In this document: piece after piece, positions 47,140-58,600 of the stretch
Layout of the letters: each line of letters opens with the position of its first letter
How positions within the stretch are numbered: the first letter of the stretch is position 1
From: Metridium senile
Taxonomy: Eukaryota > Cnidaria > Anthozoa > Actiniaria > Metridiidae
DNA: 64,000 nt
Direction of reading: 5' to 3'
NCBI GenBank assembly: GCA_949775045.1
Contig: OX459108.1
Location: forward strand, 13,477,711-13,541,710
Notes under the pieces: generated by a model
Told to the model about the DNA's origin: nothing
The model's input: the letters and a program-made list of their open reading frames with translations, nothing else
The model's database searches: none
Translations under genes and position numbers: made by a program

Positions 47140-48253
47140 TTAGAGGTTGATGTTATTACTTTTACCCTGTGGTTGTATCTGGTCATACCTGTGAGTGCGT
47201 TCAAAGTACTTCTTCACTTCAGCAATGGTATGACCAGACAAACATGACAGCAACTTGTGGACAATTTCCATATTTGTGATAGAAATAACATCTGCTTTCT
47301 TATTTCCAGCAAAATAGCAGTTTGGCTCAGCAACATTAAGGTCCCTCAACACTTGTCGCATAGATAAAAACACACTATGTGGTATGCTTCGTGTAATTTC
47401 AGCATAGTATGGTTTGGGTATACCAACCCTTCCAGCCAGTCTTCTATAAATACCACTAAGTCACAACCTACTCTCCTGATCTAGCACTGCTCTAACACTT
47501 ACAGTCTGTGAATTCAAATTTTGGGCAACTTGCTGAAGATCTATAAATAAAATAAACATAATTAAATATTCATGCTGTACAAGGATCACTGTTAAAAAAG
47601 TCAATATTTATTTCAAGGGTTATTGTCCATGAGGTGATTAAATTCCTTATGGTAAAATAAATAAATAATTTAGGGGAATTTTCTTACCATATGGACCAAA
47701 AACCCTTAATGTAAGAATGTTTTTTTTTACAGTAATGTTTTATAATTTATGTAATAGTGTAATATGACTCAAATACTCTTGGGTTTTCTATAAGTACATA
47801 TTTACAGTACACAAATCTATTTGGTGGACCTGTATAATTGTTGTCAACTTGTACTGTAGCAAAATTCATGCAGAATTGTTTATATTGTTTTTTCTTCTTC
47901 TTTTGTTTGTTTTGTTTTATGTATATCTTTAAAAATGGTTATCAAACTAGTGCAAATGTATCTTTTCAAATATAGTTCAAGTAAAATAAATCAAACCTAC
48001 CTCTTTCGTCGGTAGATGTTCTGAGAAACGCCTGTCGAACCAGAGGGAGAAGTGACATTTTAGCGTTCTCCCTCAAAAACTCGCTGTCACACTGTTCTCC
48101 TCCATCAAATGTGTCAACCCAGTCGTCTAAAACTTCCTTCTGCCTGTCTACCTCCTCTTTCTCAAGTACTTCCTCTTCCTCTTCGTCACTATCATTCCAA
48201 ATCTGGTCTAAAACTTCCTCAACATTGTAATTTATCCTTCGAGCAGCCGCCAT
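47140..48253 (-). pseudogene. Unrecognised two-exon gene with one in-frame TGA
   Basis: Exons 48253-48001 and 47543-47140 join in phase (donor GAAAGAG|GTAGGT, acceptor TTATAG|AT), total 219 codons. The N-terminal 84 residues start MAAARRINYNVEEVLDQIW and are strongly acidic (DSDEEEEEVLEKEE). The second exon has a plausible folded, basic part (YYAEITRSIPHSVFLSMRQV, then HTIAEVKKYFERTH) and stops at 47142-47140. A TGA at 47463-47461 interrupts codon 112 while the frame is open on both sides, so this is a recent pseudogene, a sequencing error or an unannotated small intron. The ATG lies in a CpG-rich context with GCCGCCAT, typical of a housekeeping promoter. Family not recognised. Confidence 0.5.
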
Positions 48254-48457
48254 TTTGGATTTCCGAGTTATGTATTGTTGGGTTAGGCCGCTGACCAAAA
48301 TGAATGGCGAAAAGTTCCGATTTCGGGGTCGCGCGTGCCCGCCGTGTAAAGCGAGCTAGATGTGATATCTGTTACGGTGAGCATTACCACAGAGATCCCA
48401 TAACAAGAGTGGTGGAAAGCAAAGTTACAACCGTTTTCAAAAATGTTGTTCAAAAAG

Positions 48458-48679
48458 TAGTCCCCTTCCCAGTTCCCTGCGCCATCTTGAAAGGTAGCCG
48501 GGCCTTTAATTGCATTGAAGCGAGACGAACGTTGAGCTTGCAATGATAGAGACGTTTTAACACCTCGCGGGACTTATTCACGTGTCTCTATCATTCCAAG
48601 CTCAACGTTCGTCTCGCTTCAATGCAAAGGCCCGGCTACCTTTCAAGATGGCACAGCTAGGGAACTGCGACGGAGACTA
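48458..48679. mobile_element. Foldback MITE, 222 bp, TAGTCCCC ends
   Basis: Arms of about 95 bp around CATCTTGAAAGGTAGCCGGG and AACGTTGAGCTTG with their complements. The left edge is joined directly to the displaced protease 3' copy. Confidence 0.85.
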
Positions 48680-48698
48680 TTATCGTAAAAGGCAAAGA

Positions 48699-48875
48699 AA
48701 TAATAGTGCTTTTCAGTTCCGCTCAGTGACCACGAATAATAGTTTCAAGTCGAGGTTCAAGTTGATCATGCATGCGCATAGCAAAACTATAATTTATCAT
48801 GCGCAGCAACGCGAACCTCGACTTGGAACTATTACTTGTGGTCACCGAAGCGGAACTTTGAAAAGGACTATTATT
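48699..48875. mobile_element. Foldback MITE, about 177 bp, AATAATAG ends
   Basis: Imperfect arms AATAATAGTGCTTTTCAGTTCC and complement, inner arm CAAGTCGAGGTTC/GAACCTCGACTTG. It begins 20 bp after the previous foldback, so the pair may be a nested or tandem insertion. Confidence 0.75.
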
Positions 48876-49129
48876 CGTTATATATCCACAACAAAATTAT
48901 CAACACAATTGATGCAACAATGTCTATTAAATATTTTGTTTTCTGTTTTATTCTTAGATTGCACATCACAGTAAGTTCAATTAGCTTGATGAAGATTATG
49001 TAAGCAGCATAAAACTCAAGAAATTCATTAAAAGCAGCAAAATAATTATATTGTGTGGGTTATTGACACTGTTTGTGGTTGTCGAATTTAATATTTTTTA
49101 ATAGAAAAAAAAAATACATATTTAGAACG

Positions 49130-49440
49130 AAGTCAGCAATACAGCTTACATTGTGCTATGTAATGTGTCCCCTATATATTGCGTCCCCTACATGAAATAG
49201 TACCCAGAACAAAGTTATCAAAGAATACAATAGGTCTCTCTTGAACTGCTTACATTGTGCACTGTAATGTGTCCCCTATATATTGCGCCCTCTACATGAA
49301 ATAGTACCCAGAACAAAGTTATCAAAGAATAGAATAGGTCTCTCTCGAGTGCTTACATTATGCTATGTAATGCGTCCCCTGCATATCGTGTCCTCTACAC
49401 AAAATAGTAACAAAGCTATCAAAGAATACAACACATTTAT
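49130..49440. repeat. About 118-bp tandem repeat, 2.7 units
   Basis: Units include GCTTACATTGTGC, GTGTCCCCTATATATTGCG and AACAAAGTTATCAAAGAATA. The third unit is shortened and more diverged. Confidence 0.85.
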
Positions 49441-49688
49441 ATTGAACAATATCCTGCTTGTTGAGTGTGCAAAATGGAGCCCTAGCTACACTAAGAGTGA
49501 AAATAAACAGGTATATAGGTTGTTTGCGTGATAATCCATTTTTTTAATTGCCATGGCAATGGCTAGATTGTTTACATATGTTGATTGACAGTAGTACATA
49601 GTTGCTCAGATGTTGTTCGTGTTTACAATGTTGATTCAGGTGCAACTATTTAAAATTTGTCTTAAAAATCACAATACAACTGCGAAAT

Positions 49689-52600
49689 TTATCGTGAGAA
49701 TTGCCTAGAATCAAATTTCTTTTTCTTCTTGAAGAAGGTAGTCTTGTCCTGTTGGTTGTTGCTCTTGTAGCCAAACCCTCCACCACCGCCTCGTCTTTGT
49801 ATTCGCTCACCTTTGCTGCTTTGTACAGCTGATATAGCAAGTTAAGGAAGATATGAATAGAAAGAGCACTGATGGATGGTTTGGGTGACAATGCTGAATA
49901 TGTGGATTGATGGGTGATTGACTGTATGAGGGAATGAATGAAATACATGTAATAGACTGATATATGAATGAATATTTTCACAAGATAAACAAATAAATGC
50001 ATGTAAAATTAAATGAATGAATAAAAAAATGGATTGATTGATAGATGAATAACTGAATGAATGAATGCATGTGGAATTAAATGAATGAATGAAAAAATGG
50101 ATTGATTGATAGATGAATAACTGAATGGATTGATAACTGAATGAATGAATAGATTGATGAATAACTTAATGAATGCATGAATGAATGAATGAATAACTGC
50201 ATGAATAAATGCACGAGAGATTAAAGTAATAAACAAATAACTGAATGAATGGATAAATGAATGAACAACTAAAATAAATGATTGCATTAATGACCAGCTA
50301 ACAATGAAATGACTAAATAAATGGTTGATTGATTGACTGTATAATAAAACACTTAAGGATACCAAGGTTAACTCCAGGTGGACATGTAAACCCAAAGGCC
50401 TGTGCTACACGTTGTAAATCCAGGGTATTAACATTAAATATGTTTTTATGCTGATGTGATGCATAAGACTGTAGGTAGGAGCGATAAGCATCCTTAGATG
50501 ACTTGTGAAGGTAATAGTTCTTCTCTATCAGCTTTTCCAACTATAGAACATTACAAACACATTAACAAATATTAATTAAATACAGCCAATCTCAACAAGG
50601 TTGTCCACCTGACATATATACTAAAAGAAATATCACGTGGCTCATTATATATTCACTTTCCATGCATGTAGAAAGTCAGGTACTTCTAGCAAAGGGAAGA
50701 TACTGCTTGTTTGAATTCACCGCCATATTACTTTCAAATGCACCTGACTTTCTACACCAAGGAAATGAATGATAATGTATTTATATAGCGCACTTTCTAT
50801 GTGTATATATTCAAATGCGCTTTACACATTGTAGTTAGCTGTTAGTAGTTAGTATATATTAGTGTAAGTGTAGGCCTTTCACTGATGATGGTCGTGACCT
50901 GCGTCCTCAGTCGTTCTTTTACGTCCCCCCGATTAATGGTTAGTGTGTGAGTGGCGAGACGGGACCTCTGATTTAACGTCCTTATCCGAGAGGACGCGAA
51001 GCCTAACAATTATAAACCGAAATAAATACAAAGTTATAACATTCTCCTCAATTATTTAAAGACCCTGAGTGATGGTCCGGCTGGGGTTTGAACCCCTGAC
51101 CTCCCGGTTAACAGGCCGTGCTCTCCCAACTGAGCTAACCCGTTAATCGGTGTATAAAGTGTATATATAATGAGTCACGTGATATCTATTCTAGTATGTA
51201 TGTCCTTTAAGGTGGACAACCTTCTCGAGATTGGCTGTATATATAATTATGATAAATAATAAGTGATTATTTCAAGAAGTAAAAGTAACCAGCCATTTTT
51301 GAAGAAAAACTATTCATTTCTTGTTTCTAAAAGCGTGTTGAAAAGCTGTAGGTGATTAATGAGAAATAGTGTAATTTCTCGACCAATCAGCTCTGGCGAT
51401 TTTCTATCACCTGCTTCAAAAACTCATTAATAATTCATGAGAAATTTTCAAAAGAAATCGTAACTGTGACGAGTGTTTTAACTGAAGTTATAGATTCACC
51501 CTAATTTACATAAACTTTAACCTTAATTTTCTCTAATAAACTTTCACAAATCCTTGATTTTTTTTTACAAAAACACAAAATATAGGTTGGGTTTTTTGAA
51601 GTCTTTCAATAAACTCGCAGATCATGTTTTATCAGGTTTAAAACCACTTGGCTTCGCCGCGTGGTTTAAATCCTGATAAAACACTCCTGCTCGTTTATTA
51701 AACATTACATATTTATACTAATAATAAAGAAATGGTTCATAAGTAGCGTGCGTCCATCGTGTTATGGATGCACGCAGGAGGTTGCTAAGCACGAAAGAAG
51801 CGTAATGAGTTGCACGACGCGAAGCGGAGTGCAACTCTAGCTTCTTGAGTGCTTAGGCAACCTCCCAAGTGCATCCATAACACGATGGACGCACAACTAC
51901 TTATGAACCATTTCTTTTATAACATAGACGAAAAGTTATCATAATGCAAAACTGTCTATTTTGATTTGATCAAATCACATATTCTCGTAAAATTCTCGAG
52001 CTTAATCAATCAAATGACTTGTGTCCTAGATCAAATGGCTCAAATTTGTTTAGAACAACTTCATTCAGTAAGTTCTTTAGGACATTTACATGATAAAAAA
52101 CTGTTTTTTGTGTACCTTTTCTCAAAACTGACTACTAAGCGCGCGCGAAAAATCAAAACAACGAAAACCCCGACCGTTGATTGCGCGCGCGCTCAAAAAT
52201 GACGTTGAACTGGTTAGCGCTCAATCAGAACACGCGTTCTATCGAAAAAAATATTTGAAAAAAATTGACATCAGCGTGCTCCATTCGCGTGCTCCATAAT
52301 TTTTTTTCATAGATAAAAAGCCAATCAGAGCGCGCGTTATAACTTATCTATGTTATAAATAATAATGATTATAATAGTATTTACCGTGATAATGACAATG
52401 ATTGGAATTTTTATGATTATGATGATAATGATTATAATGGAGAAGACTATTATAAAAGTAAATACAATGATAATAATAATTGTACTAATGACAATGATAA
52501 TAACTGCAATCATGATGATGATGTATATCTTCACTCTCTACCTGTGATTGAATGTTCAGGATCTTTGCTGATGAGAAGTCGTACTCATTAAGTGGTACCT

Positions 52601-55600
52601 GACGGAGATGAAAATATTTACAAATCAATTCTATTTGTAAATACATGTACACCATGCTATGTCTATGTTGGGTGTCAATAATGATGATAGTGGTGATGGT
52701 GATAATGATGATGAAGATAAAGATTATGTTGGTGATGATGATGATGTTAATGATGCTTTTGATAAATTATAATAATTATGGTAATGATGATGATAATGAT
52801 GATACTGTTGCTGAGGTTTTTGATGATGATGATGATGAGGATACTGATGATGAAACTGATATTGATGATGATGACGATGATGATACTGTTGCTGATGTTG
52901 TTGATGGTGATGAGGATACTGATGATGATGATACTGGTTATGATGACGATGATGATGATACTGTTGCTAAAGTTTTTGATGATGGTGATGATACTTGTGA
53001 TGAGGATACTGATGATGAGGATACTGGTTATGATGATGATGATGATACTGGTGATGATGATACTGATGATGATACTGTTTATCATGATGAGGATGATGAT
53101 AATGATGATGATATATTACCTTAGCATGTTTTAGATATCGTAGAAAAGCTAGTTCTTCTGGCAGCAGGAACAATAATGCATGTCCACTACCATCAATACC
53201 TCTTGCAGTTCTTCCAACTCTGTGTATATATTCCTACATAGAATTTACAAACAATGTTTAAAAGTAAGCTCTTCAGCACAACGTTTGAGCTGACATTTCA
53301 AATTCATGACAGCTGTTAAAACCTTGACAAAAACTACAATTATTTCAAATGTAATATCTGTTTATTGCAGCATCTACTCTTGTCTGCTAAATAAGAATTA
53401 TTGTACAAAAACAGGGGTTGCTGCAATAACATTGCATAATCCTTTGTGACATCCTTTTTGAAATAGGTGTAAATAAAAATGACAGCTGTCAATCACAATG
53501 ACCATATATGGCTCACCTTTGGATCATCAGCAGGATCAAACTGTACAATCCAATCAACTTTTGGGATATCGAGACCTCTTGCAGCCACATCAGTACATAG
53601 AAGTATGCCTTCTTTGGCATTGCAGAACTCAAAAAATGTTGTGGTTCTCTTCTGTTGCTTCTGCTTTCCCTACAACATTACAAAGTAACATTGTATATAG
53701 CTATTATTTCAAAATATGACAAAGACTCTAGTATGCTGAATTTATAGTGTAGCAATCAACCTTTTTTGAAATAGCTGTATACACCCTTTCCGAGAAAATT
53801 TTGTCACCCATGAAAGGCACACAAGCTAGTGGTGCAAAGGATCATGGATCAGTTCAGAAACTAAATGTGCATTCGGAACGCCTTTCTTGTTGTTTGATAA
53901 GTCAAAACAGAAATTTCTCAATAACATATTGATAACATATAGTGTAGCAATGTGGCCATGAAATCCCTGGGTTCTAATAAAGTATACATAGGTAATCCAT
54001 AATCCCCTGTGCTACTAGCTTGTAGGCTTTTCACTTCATGGGTGACAAAGTTTCTCGGAAAGGGTGTATGTACTTACATGAATATCAAGAACAGGGAGAT
54101 CAATGTAGTTAAGAAGCTCAGAATGGTACTTGACAGAATTACATGAAGAGAAAAACACCATAACCTTCTTGTTTCTGTTTTTCTTTAAGAACGTGAAGAG
54201 AACAAGAAAGCGCTTCTCTGATGGTACAACTATATATCCCTGAAAGTATACAAGATAATTTGCAAATTTAAAAACAGTACGACCACAATTAAAGCCAGAA
54301 ACAAGAAAAACACATCTCTGATGGTACAACTACAATGTATATATCCCTGGAAAACATACAGTCAAGACAAATCACTTTAAAACCAGTTAAACCATCAACA
54401 GGTTCCCATTTAAATCTGTACTTATGCAAATTGTGTTGAAGTGTGCTAAACACACAGATCAACCAATCAGAGAAGTTCACTTCAGAAATAATATACTCTG
54501 ATTGGTTGATCTGTGTGTTTAGCACACATCAACACAATTTGCATAAGTACAGATTTAAATGGGAAAGTACAGAGTTAAATGGGAACCTGTTCATCATAAA
54601 ACGTTTCAATGCAAAATTAATTGCCATTACTTTGTCTAGGTCTAAATAACAAATTAAGTCATTATCATTGAGCTTTTATTGTCACTAGTAAAGTCTAAAG
54701 CATATTCTGTACACTGAAACAACTTCTAAGCTTTCAAAACCAAGAATTGTCACTAGTAAAGTCTAAAGCATATTCTGTACACTGAAACAACTTCTAAGCT
54801 TTCAAAACCAAGAATTGTAACTAGTAAAGTCTAAAGCATATTCTGTACACTGAAACAACTTCTAAGCTTTCAAAACCAAGAATTGTAACTAGGAAAGTCT
54901 AAAGCATATTCTGTACACTGAAACAACTTCTAAGCTTTCAAAACCAAGAATTGTAACTAGGAAAGTCTAAAGCATATTCTGTACACTGAAACAACTTCTA
55001 AGCTTTCAAAACCAAGAATTATCACTAGTAAAGTCTAAAGCATATTCTGTACACTGAAACAACTTCTAAGCTTGCAAAACCAAGAAATGAACCAATACAA
55101 GGCTGCAGGAAAACAATTAATGGGCTATTTCACTATCCAAATTGCTTACAAGCAGAGCTTTTATTAGGCATTTTTGTAGACTACAAGTGGTCAGCTTTGA
55201 AGCCAAAAAGCTTAATCTTTTCTGATAAAATTGGCTGATTGAAAGAGCTGTATTGAGTAGACACAAAAGTGTGTATAAATAAATGATTAGCAACAGTTTT
55301 GTGACAAACCTGCTCTAGGCCTTCAACTGTTGATGTCTCCTTGTGGTCATCAACACCAACGTACAAGGGAGACCTTTTTAATGACAGTTTTGCAAGATCT
55401 TCAATTTTCTTTGTTTGTGTAGCAGAGAATAAAACTGTTTGTCTTTTTGCTGTCAATAAAATAGATTAATATCATAAGAAACTGGGATAATTATTCTTAC
55501 TGTTATTATCATCATTGTAATCTTCACCATCACCATCATCATCACCATCATTATCATCATAACCATCTTTATAATCATCACTTGTTTTTCTTACTTGGTA

Positions 55601-58600
55601 ATAGTTTGACAATTTGCTTCATTTCTTCTTCAAATCCAATCTCAAGTATTCTATCAGCTTCATCAATAACCAAACACTGTAGGTTATTGAATATGAAACC
55701 ATGTGTATTCTGAAATAAACAAATTATATTACTTTTAGAAGAAATTAATGACCTTTCCAAACATTTGCTTCACTGAAAATGAAAAAAAAATCAAGTCCAG
55801 GCTGGAGTAGGTCTTCACTGAACTTTTTTGACACAGGCTTCGACTTGAATCTATTGTTTCAATTTCACTGAAGCCAATTTGGGAAAGGTCTGTAAATCTT
55901 AATGATGTAATACATGTAGTACATCTCCTTGAAAAAAGCCTCCAGTTGATAGAAGTGTGCGTATATGAGACCAAGCTCCTATGATTGACATGTAACTCAT
56001 TCTGTCATGCCAAACTTCACCGTATCACCATACATGTACCATCAACAAATCATCATGATAAGAGATATTATTATCCAACTAGTTATAAATGACTAAAAGC
56101 AGTGATATTTTTACTTGTCTATGACAGTAGCCTTTCAAGTATAAAAAGACTAGTTTCCTTTATCACAAGAGAAAATTATTTTCAGGTCGTCGGATAATAA
56201 ATAACTTAATTTTTACACAGTTTGATGTGCAATTTGGCGGCTGGATATTTTACTCATTCAAAATTTGTATTTTGAGCATTATCATCTCATTTGTAAAATA
56301 TCCAGCCATATTACACATCAAACTGTTTAGTAATACAGGGATTCTGGCATTATGCGGAGGAAAAATCAAAATTATGCGGAATTTTTTCGGAAGATTATGT
56401 GGACCAAACGATAAATTATGCGGGATGACGTAATCGCTTAAAACTTAAAATAAAACTAATTCAATTACTTTAGCTCTCCTATTGCGGTTCTTTTTTACAC
56501 ATAAATGTCATATCATTCGTTTTTGATCAATAATTCAAACTAATAACAACACTAAACCAAAAGAACTAACGATTTCCGTTAATTAAACGTTCCGCCATCT
56601 TGGAAAACCGCCAAACAGCATGGGGCATGGGCCGAGATACAGGAAGCCCAATACTATAGAAATAAAAACAAAATGGCGTCGCTTCGACGGCTGGTTTGTA
56701 AGCCGTGAAAATGAACAATTTGTACTTCGTACGACTGTAACAAAACGGCAAAAAAACTATTCAAGCATGCAAGGGAGATAACTAATATATATCTATTGTT
56801 TTATCTATTTAATTTGTTTCATTGGTGCATTTTTGGTGCTTTTATCTATTTTTTTTTTTTGGCAAATTATGCGGGATTATGCGGAAAGTAGTCAATTATG
56901 CGGGTCCGCACCTCCGCATAATGCCAGAATCCCTGTAGATATAAATAAGATATGCATATTAACCTGTAAATGATCCAGCAGTCGACCAGGTGTTGCTATT
57001 AGTAAATTAACACCTTTTTGTAGTTTCTCAGCTTCAGTTTTTCGGTTCACACCTCCCATAATAATACCATAAGTGAAGTTGTGTTCTCCTAGAAGGTCTT
57101 GAGCAACACCGTATGTCTGTAGTGACAACTCACGAGTCGGAGATATTATGATAACACCAGTACCTACAAAAAAACATGGGAACAATGAATTCTCTACTTT
57201 CACAATAACCATAATGCTATCTGTTTTTTTGGGTATCTATTGTAATCCAAATCAAACATTGAAATTTGAATTACAATATCTAGCCTGGCAATATCTAGTT
57301 ATGTGAAAGTAGGGAAAAAAAGCATGAATGGGTGCATGAAATTATAAAGGATAAAAAATTGTGAATTATTAAGATTAAGTAAAATGAATGAATTTATATG
57401 AATGCACAAGTGATTAAATAAACGGATGGATAGAAAAATAAATGAATGAATAGATAAGTGGATATATAGAGAGAAATGACTTTACAGAAGGATTAATTAA
57501 AACAATAAAAAAGAAAAGCTGGATGAGTGAATGGATGGACAATGAATGGTTCACAAAGTCTCCCCATTACATTTCTCTGTTGCAACCCCTAAACTATGTA
57601 ACAATCTTATTTGTAGGTTGAGCCATATAAATACTAATTATTATTATTATTTTTACCATTTCTTGTCTTGAAGCCAAGTTTATACAATAATTCAACCACA
57701 GGTATCAAGAATGCAAGTGTCTTTCCACTTCCTGTTTTTGCTGCACCTAAAAGATCCCTAAAATGCAAATAACAAGGAAAATGCTAAGTATACAAATAAA
57801 TAATCAATAATAAAATCATAGAGGCCCATTGTACCTGGGAATTGTTTGAGTGCAGCCAAACAAAAAAACGCAGTTAGCTTTGTCTGTGATTCATAAATCT
57901 TGCTTTAGACCCCCAGCAACATACTCAGATAAATGTACTAAATTTTTATTGGTTAAATATAATTCTGATTCGCAAACTATCCTAACTTTGTTTTTTGTGA
58001 TTTGGCTGCATTCAGGCTAGATGGGACTGGTTTATTCAAAACCCAAATAATGCCATTTTTAATTCATGAACCACAATAGGGCTAATTGTGGGAAAAAGCT
58101 ATATAAAGTTAATTCTGGGTTATAATGTTAAGAGAATTACTGCAACACACTACATTTCAAATGTTTTGCTATACCTTCCTTTCAATAATGGTGCAATACT
58201 TTTATGCTGTATTTCTGTCATGTTTGTAAAACCCATCTCTTTGACTCCATTCAGTGTCTTCTCACTGACAGTCCCTGCTAGGGAGGCAAAGCTGGTATCA
58301 TCTGGTAAAACTGCATCTAGAATTAGATTAATAATATGCATTTAATTTAAGGTTTGATTATTAATTAGAATTATTTCATATTGTCTAATAAATTTCATCG
58401 TCCTATTACAGTGTAACTACTTCCACCAAAACAAATTTCAAAATAAAAACAAAAAACTTGTAGAGAGTTCTCACAGGCTAAGATCGATGTTTCAAATTCA
58501 ATCTTGATGTATTTTGGAGAGATTCTTTTGTTCATAGATTGGACAAGCTTTTGAGCAACAGTTTAAGAAAACTTCCAAAAATTGTGTCTGTCTATTTTCA

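Larger units (their letters stand above)
48254..49688. other. Intergenic between the unknown gene and DDX18
   Basis: Holds an inverted copy of the GC-rich segment of 43787 (48300-48350), a displaced copy of the protease-like gene's 3' end (48355-48455), two abutting foldbacks (48458-48679, 48699-48875) and a tandem array (49130-49440). No gene is supported. Confidence 0.65.

Noticed and set aside
51060..51145. Functional tRNA-Asn gene on the minus strand
   Set aside because: D, anticodon and T arms are recognisable, but the acceptor stem does not pair and SINE body and tail follow directly; it is the head of a SINE.
52645..53134. Asp-rich and Met-rich frames overlapping on the plus strand
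   Set aside because: GAT repeats in a DDX18 intron; overlapping frames of the same repeat cannot all be genes.
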